This document shows, one piece after another, positions 35,108 through 44,102 of a stretch of DNA of 64,000 nt. Each line of letters starts with the position of its first letter. Positions within the stretch are counted from its first letter, which is position 1. The notes below the pieces were generated by a model. That model saw nothing but the letters and a program-made list of their open reading frames with translations, was not told the origin of the DNA and searched no databases. Both the position numbers and the translations under genes were made by a program. Source of the stretch: an uncultured Hyphomonas sp. (GTDB lineage Bacteria; Pseudomonadota; Alphaproteobacteria; Caulobacterales; Hyphomonadaceae); contig NZ_OY776147.1 of NCBI RefSeq assembly GCF_963675305.1, positions 1,860,001-1,924,000 on the forward strand. The letters run 5' to 3'.

Positions 35108-36691
35108 TCAGGCGTCTTCCAGAACCGGCGCCTCAGCTGGTGCCAGACGGATCAGGTAATCGAATGCGGAGAGGGCCGCCTTGGCCCCTTCGCCCATCGA
35201 AATGACAATCTGCTTGTAGGGGGTTGTCGTGGCATCACCCGCCGCAAAGACGCCGGGAACAGATGTCTGCGCGCGCATATCGGTCACGATCTCTCCACGC
35301 TCGCTCAGTTCTACACTACCGCGCAACCATTCCGTGTTGGGCACAAGACCGATCTGAACAAAGATGCCCTCCAGGGCCACTTCGTGTGACTCGCCGGTGT
35401 TCCGGTTCTTGTAGATCAGGCCGTTCACCTTTGCCCCGTCACCAAGCACTTCGGTCGTCATCGCAGAGGTGATGATGGTGACATTCGGCAAGCTGCGGAG
35501 CTTGTTCTGCAACACAGCATCGGCGCGCAGCTGAATGTCAAACTCGATCAGCGTGACATGCGCAACGAGACCGGCGAGGTCGATCGCAGCCTCGACACCG
35601 GAATTACCGCCGCCGATGACCGCAACGCGCTTGCCTTTGAACAGCGGGCCATCACAGTGCGGGCAATAGGCGACGCCCTTGTTGCGGTGCTCTTCTTCCC
35701 CGGGCACGCCCATCTGGCGCCAGCGGGCACCAGGCGCAAGGATCAGGCTGCGGGTCTTGAGGCTCGCACCATTCTCCAGGACGATTTCATGCAGGCCGCC
35801 TTCTTCTTTGGCCGGCACGAACTTCGCAGCAATCTGGAGGTTCATCACATCGATGTCGTATTCCTTGATGTGGGTTTCCATGGCTGAGGCAAGCTTGGCC
35901 CCTTCCGTATACGGCACAGAGATAAGGTTCTCGATGCCCATCGTATCCAGCACCTGCCCGCCCAGACGTTCTGCGGCGATGCCCGTGCGGATACCCTTGC
36001 GGGCCGCATAGATTGCGCCAGCTGCGCCAGCGGGTCCGCCGCCGACGACCAGAACATCAAACGGCTCTTTCTGCGAAATCTTTTGCGCCATTTTTTCCTG
36101 CGCGCCCGTATCGAGCTTCGCAAGAATCTGCTCGACCTCCATCCGGCCGGAGCCGAAGACTTCGCCGTTCAGATAAACGGTCGGTACAGCCATGACTTGG
36201 CGCGCATCGACCTCATCCTTGAACAGGGCCCCATCAATCGCGGTGTGACGAATATTCGGGTTCAGGACGGCCATCATGTTCAGTGCCTGAACCACATCCG
36301 GGCAGTTCTGGCAGGACAGGGAGAAATAGGTTTCGAACTCGAACGTCCCTTCGAGCGATTTGATCTGCTCGATCACTTCCGGCGCCACCTTAGGCGGGTG
36401 GCCGCCAACCTGCAGAAGCGCCAGGACGAGCGATGTAAATTCATGGCCGAGGGGAAGGCCGGCGAAACGCAGGCTGATGTCCGCTTCCGGCGTCGTGATG
36501 GCGAAGGACGGCGCGCGCGCATCGTCCTTGCGCTTCCAGCCGACCTTGTCGGACAGATCTGAAATTTCCTGCAGGAGTTCTTCGAGGTCCCGGCTGCCCT
36601 TGCTGTCATCCAGGGCGGCCACGAGTTCCACCGGTCGCCGGATGTTTTCCATATAGGCTTTGAGCTGGGTCTTCAGATTTGCATCCAACAT
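35108..36691 (-). CDS. ahpF: Alkyl hydroperoxide reductase subunit F
   Basis: A 527-residue flavoprotein that passes electrons from NAD(P)H to AhpC. The N-terminal double-thioredoxin domain carries Cys127-x2-Cys130 (SCQNC). The thioredoxin-reductase-like part begins DVLVVGGGPAGAAGAIYAAR and has the redox pair in CPHCDGPLFKG (about residue 345). The C-terminal FAD segment GVFAAGDATTTPYKQI is present. It follows ahpC in the same direction after 118 bases containing a hairpin. Confidence 0.97.
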   Translation of the reverse strand: MLDANLKTQLKAYMENIRRPVELVAALDDSKGSRDLEELLQEISDLSDKVGWKRKDDARAPSFAITTPEADISLRFAGLPLGHEFTSLVLALLQVGGHPPKVAPEVIEQIKSLEGTFEFETYFSLSCQNCPDVVQALNMMAVLNPNIRHTAIDGALFKDEVDARQVMAVPTVYLNGEVFGSGRMEVEQILAKLDTGAQEKMAQKISQKEPFDVLVVGGGPAGAAGAIYAARKGIRTGIAAERLGGQVLDTMGIENLISVPYTEGAKLASAMETHIKEYDIDVMNLQIAAKFVPAKEEGGLHEIVLENGASLKTRSLILAPGARWRQMGVPGEEEHRNKGVAYCPHCDGPLFKGKRVAVIGGGNSGVEAAIDLAGLVAHVTLIEFDIQLRADAVLQNKLRSLPNVTIITSAMTTEVLGDGAKVNGLIYKNRNTGESHEVALEGIFVQIGLVPNTEWLRGSVELSERGEIVTDMRAQTSVPGVFAAGDATTTPYKQIVISMGEGAKAALSAFDYLIRLAPAEAPVLEDA

Positions 36692-36749
36692 GCGTCATCT
36701 CCTGCAAAGAGAGCGGCCGCGCTGACGGGCAGCGCGATATCCTGCGGGG

Positions 36750-36790
36750 AAAGGGAAAGCCGGCTGGCTGTGACGTGCACAGCCAGCCGG
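36750..36790 (-). terminator. Hairpin between ahpC and ahpF (attenuating terminator)
   Basis: Perfect 13-bp stem CCGGCTGGCTGTG/CACAGCCAGCCGG (36760-36772 and 36778-36790). On the minus strand it is followed by CTTTCCCTTTCC. Partial termination here would give more AhpC than AhpF. Confidence 0.75.
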
Positions 36791-36809
36791 AGAACGGAAA
36801 GCGGTCAGC

Positions 36810-37373
36810 TTAGATCTTGCCGACGAGTTCCAGCGACGGGGCGAGGGTTTCAGACCCTTCTTCCCATTTCGCCGGGCAAACCTGGCCCGGGTTCTCGCGG
36901 ACATATTGTGCGGCTTTGACCTTGCGGACGAGTTCAGACGCGTTACGGCCAACGCCTTCACAGGTCACTTCGATCACCTGGATCACACCGTCCGGGTCAA
37001 CCACGAAGGTACCGCGGTCAGCGAGGCCCATGTCTTCGCGCATATTGTCGAAGTTGCGGGTGATGGCGCCGGTCGGGTCGCCGAGCATGTAGTATTCGAT
37101 CTTGCCGATGGCCGGCGAGGTTTCGTGCCAGGCCTTGTGGCTGAAGTGGGTGTCGGTCGAAACAGCAAAGACTTCCACGCCCATGTTCTTCAGCGTCGCG
37201 TATTCGGACTGAAGGTCTTCAAGTTCGGTCGGGCAGACGAAGGTGAAGTCAGCCGGGTAGAAGAAGAAGATCGCCCATTTGCCTTTCACGTCGGCATCGC
37301 TCACCGACTCGAATTTGCCTTGCTTGAAGGCTTCGGCTTTGAAGGGCTTAATTTCAGTATTGATAAGGGACAT
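36810..37373 (-). CDS. ahpC: Alkyl hydroperoxide reductase subunit C (2-Cys peroxiredoxin)
   Basis: A 187-residue typical AhpC. The peroxidatic Cys47 lies in DFTFVCPTELEDLQ and the resolving Cys166 in NPGQVCPAKWEEG. It reduces H2O2 and organic peroxides with electrons from AhpF. The ATG at 37373 gives the canonical N-terminus MSLINTEIKPFKAEAF and follows GGAG; the frame stays open far upstream but is not coding. Its location in an island of flavin oxidases suggests it handles their peroxide. Confidence 0.97.
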   Translation of the reverse strand: MSLINTEIKPFKAEAFKQGKFESVSDADVKGKWAIFFFYPADFTFVCPTELEDLQSEYATLKNMGVEVFAVSTDTHFSHKAWHETSPAIGKIEYYMLGDPTGAITRNFDNMREDMGLADRGTFVVDPDGVIQVIEVTCEGVGRNASELVRKVKAAQYVRENPGQVCPAKWEEGSETLAPSLELVGKI

Positions 37374-37888
37374 TGTGGCTCCGTCTGTTGTTGCTTGCCG
37401 GGACAAATCCATAACCGTCCCATATGGCTTGCCAATAATATGTGGTGGGACATATCGCGCGCTTGTATCTGAATTATTGCGCATCGCGTCCCGCGACTGA
37501 CGTTTCCTTCGCCCTGTTCCTGTTTCTATAATCATTCTAAATTTGGAAACAAGGGCGGCCCCGCCAATGTCTGCAGCCAATCCACAAGCTGCTGCATTTT
37601 CTGGATAAATTTAGTCCCGCAGCCTCTCTGATACGCACTATGAGAGTCGGTTTTCGTCGGCGGCAGGGCTGATCGCGCCTCCGGTCCCACCCAAGAATCA
37701 GAATGCCGCCTCGACCCGGCTTCCGGGCTAAATCCCTTCCCCCCGCGAACAGCTGAAACGACGGCTCCGCATCATCAGTCGAAGCTGACCGAATTTTGGT
37801 CCGATCTTCGGAATGCTCCGATTCGCCCCAGTTTTTTCTTTACGTTCGCCCCCAACCACCTACCACGGAAGGAAACGTGGAGGGTAAT
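37374..37888. promoter_or_regulatory. Divergent region between ahpC and amine oxidase genes, with inverted repeat
   Basis: 515 bases without a gene. ATATGT-GGTGGG-ACATAT at 37438-37455 is a perfect 6-bp inverted repeat 65-82 bases before ahpC and may bind a peroxide regulator; it does not match the OxyR pattern well. CATATGG nearby adds partial repeats. The stretch 37500-37880 shows nothing I can name. Confidence 0.4.
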
Positions 37889-39463
37889 ATGGAGGGAGCG
37901 ACCCGCCGGTCTGCATTGGCGCTCATCGGCGCAACGGCTGGCAGCGCGGCATTATATGCCGCGATGAAGTCCATTCGGCACGTCCAGCCATCATCTTATA
38001 AAGGCCCCATCAAGCTCGATGGAGATCCGAAGGGCGCGAAAGTTCTTATTCTTGGCGCCGGTCTCGCGGGCATGGTCGCGGCACTGGAACTCCGGTCCGC
38101 TGGGTATGACGTCGAGGTTCTGGAATACCGCGAAAAGGCTGGCGGCCGCTGCTGGTCGCTGAGGGGGGGCGACACGTATACAGAAATGGGCGGCGCCACC
38201 CAGAAGGTCACTTTCGACGGAGACAATTACATTAATCCCGGCCCCTGGCGGATTCCGTACGACCACCATGGCGTGCTGGATTACTGCCAGCGCCTGGGTG
38301 TCCAGCTGGAACCCTTCATCCAGCAGAACCACAACGCCTATCTCCACAACAGCAGGGCATTCGGCGGCAAGCCACAACGCTTCAAGCACATCGCCACAGA
38401 CTATCGCGGCCAGACATCGGAATTGCTGGCCAAGGCCGTCAACCAGAACCGCCTCGATGATGTACTCACGTCGGAAGACCGGGAAGCGCTGATTGAGTCT
38501 CTCCGGGCAACAGGGGCGCTTGATGACACCAATGCCTACAGGTCCGGCGAGCTGACCAGCCGGTTTCGCGGCTTTGGCAGACCACCGGGCGCGGGCATCA
38601 ATGGAGCGCCCTCTGCTTCCGATCCGATCAGCCTGTCCGAAATCCTGCAATCAGGCATGTGGGAGTGGCTGGCCGACGCCGACCTCCTGGATCACCAGAT
38701 GCCCATGTTCCAGCCGGTCGGCGGCATGGACATGATCGCGCAGGCATTTGCCCGGGAAGTTGGCGACCTGATCCGCTTCAACTCCAAAGTCGTTTCATTG
38801 CAGCAAGACGATGATGGCGTGAAGGTCGCCTACGAAGACACCCGAACCGGCGGCACGCTGACAACTCAAGCGGACTGGTGTGTGTGTACCGTACCATTCT
38901 CGATCCTTGGCCAGATGGATCACAATCTGTCACCGGAACTGACCGCGGCAGTGAACAACGTCTACTATCGCGGGTCCGCCAAATGGGGGCTCGAATTCAA
39001 ACGCCGCTTCTGGGAGCAGGATGAACATATCTATGGCGGGATCAGCTACACCGACCTTCCCATTGAAATGATTTCCTACCCATCGACGGGCTTCTTCACA
39101 AAGGGTCCGGCCGTTCTTCTCGGTGGGTATACCTGGGATGACGCGCAGGCATTTGAATTCAATGCCATGCAGCCTGAAGACCGGATCAAATGGGCGCTGG
39201 AGTTCGGCTCCCACATTCACCCGCAATATCTCGAAGAGTATAAGACCGGTGTCAGCGTCGTCTGGCATAAGGTGCCGTGGGTGCTGGGCTGCTTCGGGAT
39301 ATGGAGGGACAAGGAAACCCATTACGCAAATGCGGTGGAGATCGACAATCGCGTCGTCTGCGCGGGAGAACATGTCTCCTATCTCGGAGCCTGGATGGAA
39401 GGCGCGATCGAATCTTCCCTCGACGCGATAGGCCGTCTGCATGACAAGGTGATCAACGGATGA
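37889..39463 (+). CDS. Flavin monoamine oxidase / L-amino-acid oxidase family protein, Tat-exported
   Basis: A 524-residue amine-oxidase-family flavoprotein. The N-terminus TRRSALALIGATAGSAALYAA is a Tat-like signal. The FAD site reads KVLILGAGLAGMVAALELR (56-61 GAGLAG) with EYREKAGGRCWSLRGG as the GG motif; the C-terminal FAD motif includes VCAGEHVSYLGAWMEGAIES. The ATG at 37889 follows GTGGAGGG. It overlaps a cytochrome c gene by ATGA, and a RidA gene follows. This suggests a periplasmic amine or amino-acid dehydrogenase passing electrons to cytochrome c, rather than a pure oxidase. The substrate is unknown. Confidence 0.9.
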   Translation: MEGATRRSALALIGATAGSAALYAAMKSIRHVQPSSYKGPIKLDGDPKGAKVLILGAGLAGMVAALELRSAGYDVEVLEYREKAGGRCWSLRGGDTYTEMGGATQKVTFDGDNYINPGPWRIPYDHHGVLDYCQRLGVQLEPFIQQNHNAYLHNSRAFGGKPQRFKHIATDYRGQTSELLAKAVNQNRLDDVLTSEDREALIESLRATGALDDTNAYRSGELTSRFRGFGRPPGAGINGAPSASDPISLSEILQSGMWEWLADADLLDHQMPMFQPVGGMDMIAQAFAREVGDLIRFNSKVVSLQQDDDGVKVAYEDTRTGGTLTTQADWCVCTVPFSILGQMDHNLSPELTAAVNNVYYRGSAKWGLEFKRRFWEQDEHIYGGISYTDLPIEMISYPSTGFFTKGPAVLLGGYTWDDAQAFEFNAMQPEDRIKWALEFGSHIHPQYLEEYKTGVSVVWHKVPWVLGCFGIWRDKETHYANAVEIDNRVVCAGEHVSYLGAWMEGAIESSLDAIGRLHDKVING

Positions 39464-39912
39464 AGCACCTGAACCGATCCCCCCGTATCTTTGTGTCCGC
39501 TTTTGCTTTTGTCGCCACAGCGCTCACCGGGCACGCCGACGAAGGTATCCCTGAAGTCACGAGCTTCGAACCGACCCAACTCGAAAGGAAGATATTCGAT
39601 GGCCCCGGCGTCACCGTGACGCGCGGTGAGGACATCTATTCGACTCTCTGCGCCGGCTGCCATATGCCAAAGGGTGAAGGCGCTGTCGGCGGGGGCATGT
39701 ACCCGGCGCTCGCTGGAAATGAGAAGCTTGAATACCCCGATTATGCTGTCTTTATTGTCCTGAACGGGTACAAAGCCATGCCATCCTTTGCTCATACGCT
39801 TTCAGATGAGCAGGTGGCCGCCGTTGTAAATTACCTGCAGTCCGGCCTCGGCGGGAACTCGTACCAACCGGCCGCTACAGTCGAACAGGCTGAGCTGAGC
39901 CGGCCACAATAA
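39460..39912 (+). CDS. Periplasmic cytochrome c
   Basis: A 150-residue class I cytochrome c with a Sec signal (RIFVSAFAFVATALTGHADE). The haem motif is Cys64-Ala-Gly-Cys67-His68, and Met107 in GYKAMPSFAHTLSD is the likely axial ligand. Its start overlaps the stop of the amine-oxidase gene, so it is the probable electron acceptor of that enzyme. Confidence 0.93.
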   Translation: MKHLNRSPRIFVSAFAFVATALTGHADEGIPEVTSFEPTQLERKIFDGPGVTVTRGEDIYSTLCAGCHMPKGEGAVGGGMYPALAGNEKLEYPDYAVFIVLNGYKAMPSFAHTLSDEQVAAVVNYLQSGLGGNSYQPAATVEQAELSRPQ

Positions 39913-39932
39913 TCTGAATACGGAGTGATATC

Positions 39933-40427
39933 ATGCGTCTGACCACCCCCCTTCTTTCCGCTACTGCAATTGCACTCGCCGCTTGCGGCGCAGCGGACAG
40001 TGAAGTGATCCGCCACAAGATCCCCGGATCGGATTTCCCCATCCTTCAGGCCGTCGAAGTCCCTGCGGATGCAACGCTGGTTTATCTCAGCGGCGCAGGA
40101 CCTTCCGTTTCCGACAAGACGGCTGAGCCGCGAACCCCGGCGGCCTATGGCGACATTACCACCCAGACGGAATCCACGCTTGCGGCCATCGAGTCCCGCC
40201 TGGAAAGCATCGGGCTCACCATGAGCGATGTGATCAAGATGCAGGTCTACATTGTGGCGGCCCCCGGTGAAGACTCGCTCGATTTCGGCGGCTTTATGGA
40301 AGGTTATGTCAAATTCTTCGGCACGGAAGAACAGCCCAACCTCCCGACACGCTCTGTGTTCGAGGTTGCCGGCCTCGCCAATCCCGGCTGGCTGATCGAA
40401 ATCGAAGTCGTGGCTGTCCGGGACTAG
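39933..40427 (+). CDS. RidA-family imine deaminase, predicted lipoprotein
   Basis: A 164-residue Rid protein. The N-terminus MRLTTPLLSATAIALAAC is a lipoprotein signal (Cys18). The Rid core includes VYLSGAGP, TESTLAAIESRLESIGLTMSDVIKMQVY and LPTRSVFEVAGLANPGWLIEIEVVAV, with the catalytic-type Arg140 and Glu156 retained. Rid enzymes hydrolyse reactive enamines and imines. Export together with an amine-oxidising flavoenzyme and a cytochrome c suggests it completes the deamination outside the cytosol. It is the third gene of the operon, 20 bases after the cytochrome gene. Confidence 0.9.
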   Translation: MRLTTPLLSATAIALAACGAADSEVIRHKIPGSDFPILQAVEVPADATLVYLSGAGPSVSDKTAEPRTPAAYGDITTQTESTLAAIESRLESIGLTMSDVIKMQVYIVAAPGEDSLDFGGFMEGYVKFFGTEEQPNLPTRSVFEVAGLANPGWLIEIEVVAVRD

Positions 40428-40433
40428 CTTCCA

Positions 40434-40461
40434 CGTTCCGGCGTTTCACTGCTCCGGAACG
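40434..40461 (+). terminator. Possible terminator after ridA-like gene
   Basis: Stem CGTTCCGG/CCGGAACG with a 12-base loop, seven bases after the stop. There is no T-run, so it could be another kind of structure. Confidence 0.45.
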
Positions 40462-40549
40462 CCTTCATGGATGTTACTTGCCCCTACGCAAGTCATTTCC
40501 TTGGCCGGGAAGGCATGTATGATCCCCGAAAACACCATTGGGGAGAGCC

Positions 40550-42256
40550 ATGCACTACGCAGAACTTCTGAAGGCCCGCCAGGAACTCACCGGCCCAGGC
40601 GGTGAGTTTGAGATTGTCGAAGCTGCAGTCCTCGGCAACACGCTTCGCGTCTATAAGAATGCTCCTCCCAGCGTTCGGGAAGTCTGGCAGTCCACCAAGC
40701 AATTCGCAGACCGGACTTATCTGGTCTACGAAGATGAGCGGCTCACTTATGCCGAAGCCCATGATCACGTAAACGCCGTTGCTGCATGGCTGTTTGACCA
40801 GGGTGTCCAGCCGGGCGACCGGGTTGCGATCGCCATGCGGAACTATCCGGAGTGGATGCTCATCTACTGGGCTTGTGTCTCGGTTGGCGTCACGGTTGTC
40901 GGCATGAATGCGTGGTGGACGGCCGAGGAGATGGCCTACGCCTTGAAAGATTCCGAACCCAAAGTGCTGTTTCTCGACGCCGAACGGTTTGAGCGGGTCA
41001 AAGACCGTCCGGACCTGACGGGTTCTATGAAGCTTGTTGGCATCAGAATGCCAGACCTGCCTGAGAATGTGACGCCGTGGAGCGAAGTTATCGCTCATGG
41101 CGGAGACACGCCCGATGTTACGGTAGACCCGGACTCGGATGCCTGCATCTTCTATACATCTGGCACAACGGGATTCCCGAAAGGCGCACAACTCACTCAA
41201 CGCGGTTGCGTCGCCAATCTCATGAACATGCTGTATGCTGGAGCGTCCACGGCACTGGCCATACAGCGCGCAACCGGTGTCGAGCCACCGGCAGATCCGC
41301 CGCCACCTGTAGGTCTGCTGACCACGCCCCTGTTTCACGTCACCGCAAACAATTGTGGAGCCTATGCCACGACTGCACTCGGCGGCACGATCATTCTCAT
41401 GTACCGCTGGGATGCTGGCGAAGCGCTGAAGATTATCGAGCGCGAAAAGGTTACGAGCCTCGGCGGCGTGCCGGTCATGGGGAGGGAACTGATCAATCAC
41501 CCGGACTTCGCCAAGACCGATACGTCCAGCCTCGTCCAGCTTTCGGGCGGCGGAGCGCAGGTGCCGCCCGATCTGGTCCACAAAATCGAATCGAGCATTG
41601 CAACCGCTCGCCCGGCCACAGGGTATGGCATGACCGAGACATGCGGGATCATCACGTCCGTATCTGCAGACTTTTTCGTCGACAAACCGGACAGCGCCGG
41701 TCCGGCCATGCCCAACTTCGAAGTCAAATGCGTCGACGAACTGGGCGATACTGTGCCGCCCGGAGAGTTGGGTGAACTCTGGGTGAAGGGCTCCTCTGTC
41801 ATCAAGGGTTATATCAATCGCCCGGAAGCGACGGCTGAATCCATCACGGATGGCTGGCTGCACACCGGTGATATTGCCCGAATTGACAAGGACGGCTTCA
41901 TCTTCATCGTCGACCGCAAGAAAGACATGGTCCTGCGCGGCGGTGAAAACGTTTATTGCGCTGAAGTGGAATCCGTTGCCTACACCCATCCAGCGGTCGC
42001 TGAATGCAGTGTGTTCGGCGTGCCAGACGACCGGCTGGGGGAAGAGGTCGGCATCGCAATCGTCCTGAAGCCTGGCGAAAAGCTGACCGCTGATGAATTC
42101 CGCGCCCATTGCGCCGGCATCATGGCGAAGCACAAGGTGCCTCGGTATGTCTGGTTTATCGCCGACGCCCTGCCCCGGAATGCCAGTGGCAAGTTCGTGA
42201 AAAGGGACCTTCGTGACCGCCTCAGCGCCGAACTGCAAAACGCAGGTCAGTCATAG
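40550..42256 (+). CDS. Acyl-CoA synthetase (AMP-forming)
   Basis: A 568-residue ANL-superfamily ligase. The AMP-binding loop is YTSGTTGFPKG starting at residue 202; later motifs are GYGMTETCG, DGWLHTGDIARIDKDGF and the C-terminal PRNASGKFVKRDLR with the catalytic lysine. It should activate a carboxylic acid, probably fatty or aromatic, as a CoA thioester. The ATG at 40550 follows GGGGAGAG. It stands alone, convergent with phnE with nine bases between the stops. Confidence 0.93.
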   Translation: MHYAELLKARQELTGPGGEFEIVEAAVLGNTLRVYKNAPPSVREVWQSTKQFADRTYLVYEDERLTYAEAHDHVNAVAAWLFDQGVQPGDRVAIAMRNYPEWMLIYWACVSVGVTVVGMNAWWTAEEMAYALKDSEPKVLFLDAERFERVKDRPDLTGSMKLVGIRMPDLPENVTPWSEVIAHGGDTPDVTVDPDSDACIFYTSGTTGFPKGAQLTQRGCVANLMNMLYAGASTALAIQRATGVEPPADPPPPVGLLTTPLFHVTANNCGAYATTALGGTIILMYRWDAGEALKIIEREKVTSLGGVPVMGRELINHPDFAKTDTSSLVQLSGGGAQVPPDLVHKIESSIATARPATGYGMTETCGIITSVSADFFVDKPDSAGPAMPNFEVKCVDELGDTVPPGELGELWVKGSSVIKGYINRPEATAESITDGWLHTGDIARIDKDGFIFIVDRKKDMVLRGGENVYCAEVESVAYTHPAVAECSVFGVPDDRLGEEVGIAIVLKPGEKLTADEFRAHCAGIMAKHKVPRYVWFIADALPRNASGKFVKRDLRDRLSAELQNAGQS

Positions 42257-42265
42257 GCTTTCCTG

Positions 42266-43285
42266 TCAGATAAGCTTGCGGCGAAGCCTCGCCGCAAGCG
42301 CATCCAGCGCAAGTACCGACAGAAAGATGATCAGCAGGATCGTCGCGACATGGTCATACTGGAACATGTCGTAGCGGCCTTTGAGTTCCTGCCCGATCCC
42401 GCCAGCCCCCACGAGCCCAATGACTGTGCCCATGCGAATGTTGCGGTCCAGTATGTAAAAGGTCAGCGCCGTGTAGCTTGGCAAGACCTGCGGCAGCACC
42501 GCCAGACGCAGGACGGCGAGATCACCCGCGCCCGTTGCACGGATGGCATCCTGAGGAACCTTGTCCGCCGCCTCAATGTCCTCCGCGAAGAATTTGGCAA
42601 GAAATCCCACACTATGTAGTGCGAGCGCCAGAATGCCCGCGATTGGGCCGAAACCGAATGCCAGAACCAGGAACAGTGCGCTAATCAGTTCAGGCACCGC
42701 ACGTAGGAATGAAATAAAACTGCGGGCAAGCCTATAAAGAACAAGGTGCGGCGTAAAATTCCTCGCCGCCACCCATGCCAGCGGCAAACTGAGCAGCACG
42801 GCAAACAGACTGGCCCATACGGCCATCTCAATCGTTTCCAGCATCTTACCCAGCGTGAAAGTCAGATAGCCTACAGGCTCGACAAGATACGTCTTTTCGA
42901 CAGTTTGCGTCGTCATCTGCATGGTTTCAGCATCAAGCGCAGATTCTTCGACGGTTTCTGTTTCCAGGCGCGAAAACAACGGCAGATGATCCGGGTCGAA
43001 ATGATCAATCAGCGAGACAGGCGTCCGCTCGGCAATGGCAAGGGGGTACATCTGCTTTGCGACACTTCCGATCCCACGCCCCACCTGAGAGCTTTCCTTC
43101 AGGCCAACACTCGCCTGCAGGAATTCACCCAATTGATCGGAGAGCCGGTGCAGCTCCATCCGATGCGCTGAAACCGCAAGGAGGGCAAATGCCACCACAA
43201 CAGCCAGGACCGTCTTCCAGTCAAAAGCCGGTTTAACACGCCAGAGTTCCGCCCCGGTCTCCCGGCTCTCCGTCACCTCCGACAT
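42266..43285 (-). CDS. phnE: Phosphonate-type ABC transporter permease PhnE
   Basis: A 339-residue permease. TM1 (VLAVVVAFALLAV) is followed by a roughly 90-residue periplasmic insertion, then the MetI-like core with six helices (METIEMAVWASLFAVLLSLP; RLARSFISFLRAVPELISAL; the EAA-type loop IRATGAGDLAVLRLAVLPQ; IGLVGAGGIGQELKGRYDMF). The ATG at 43285 follows the phnC stop by one base, with AGGGTGG inside phnC as ribosome site. It works with PhnC and PhnD to import phosphonates or related phosphorus compounds. Confidence 0.9.
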   Translation of the reverse strand: MSEVTESRETGAELWRVKPAFDWKTVLAVVVAFALLAVSAHRMELHRLSDQLGEFLQASVGLKESSQVGRGIGSVAKQMYPLAIAERTPVSLIDHFDPDHLPLFSRLETETVEESALDAETMQMTTQTVEKTYLVEPVGYLTFTLGKMLETIEMAVWASLFAVLLSLPLAWVAARNFTPHLVLYRLARSFISFLRAVPELISALFLVLAFGFGPIAGILALALHSVGFLAKFFAEDIEAADKVPQDAIRATGAGDLAVLRLAVLPQVLPSYTALTFYILDRNIRMGTVIGLVGAGGIGQELKGRYDMFQYDHVATILLIIFLSVLALDALAARLRRKLI

Positions 43286-43286
43286 A

Positions 43287-44087
43287 TCATGCCACCCTGG
43301 AAGGAGAGAACAGGTCACGCCCCGTTCCGAATATCCGGGAGAGCGCTTCCTGAGACAGCTGTACGGGCGGTCCGTCAAAAACGATCCGCCCTTCCCGCAG
43401 ACCGATGATGCGATCGGCGAAGATACGCGAGAGGTTGATCTGGTGCAGCGAGCACAGGACGGCAGCTCCCTGCTCTTCGGCCATCTGGCGGAGCAAACTC
43501 ATTACATCCTCAGCTGTTTGAGGGTCGAGGCTGGCAACGGGTTCGTCTGCGAGAATGAGCTTCGGGTCCTTGATCAGAGCCCGGGCAATGCCCACGCGCT
43601 GCTTCTGCCCGCCCGACAAGCCATTCACCAGACGGTTCACATGACCGGCTTCAAGCCCGACGCGTGACAAGAGCAAGCAAGCGTTGCGCTGCACGCGCTC
43701 CGGATAGGCCTGAAGCATCAAGCGCCAAACGGGTAAATCCGGCGCCCTTCCGGACATCACGTTCCTGGCCGCAGTCAGACGTCCGGACAATCCGAAATCC
43801 TGATGCACCATCCCGATCTTCTGCCGGATACGCCGGAGGCTCCTGGGAGTACTCTCCACGCCACAAACGCGGACAGACCCGGCATCGAGTTTGTTCAGGC
43901 CGATCACTGAGCGTAGGAGCGTCGTCTTTCCGGATCCTGAAGCACCGAGCAGCACACAAAAACTGCCCGGCTCAATTTTAAACGAGACATCGTCCAAAAC
44001 CGTCGGACCATTCGGAAACGCTTTGCAGGCGCCTGACACGCTCAAGACGGCTTCTGGGCGCGCCGCAGGAGAGTCGAAGGGCTGCAT
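43287..44087 (-). CDS. phnC: Phosphonate-type ABC transporter ATPase PhnC
   Basis: A 266-residue ABC ATPase with Walker A GASGSGKTTLLRSV, signature LSGGQKQRVGIARAL and Walker B LILADEPVASLDP. It closely follows the PhnC pattern (IRQKIGMVHQDFGLSGRLTAARNVMSG). It is the second gene of a phnD-phnC-phnE operon. Confidence 0.93.
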   Translation of the reverse strand: MQPFDSPAARPEAVLSVSGACKAFPNGPTVLDDVSFKIEPGSFCVLLGASGSGKTTLLRSVIGLNKLDAGSVRVCGVESTPRSLRRIRQKIGMVHQDFGLSGRLTAARNVMSGRAPDLPVWRLMLQAYPERVQRNACLLLSRVGLEAGHVNRLVNGLSGGQKQRVGIARALIKDPKLILADEPVASLDPQTAEDVMSLLRQMAEEQGAAVLCSLHQINLSRIFADRIIGLREGRIVFDGPPVQLSQEALSRIFGTGRDLFSPSRVA

Positions 44088-44102
44088 CTACCGGTTCAAC
44101 GC

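Noticed and set aside
37374..37580. N-terminal extension of AhpC by about 69 residues
   Set aside because: AhpC is normally 187 residues and starts MSLINTEIKPF; the extension is not conserved and covers the promoter region.
40493..42238. Open frame of about 580 codons on the minus strand
   Set aside because: It lies fully antisense to the acyl-CoA ligase gene, whose motifs are clear. The predicted product is rich in His, Cys and Arg and has no recognisable domain, typical of a shadow frame in GC-rich coding DNA.
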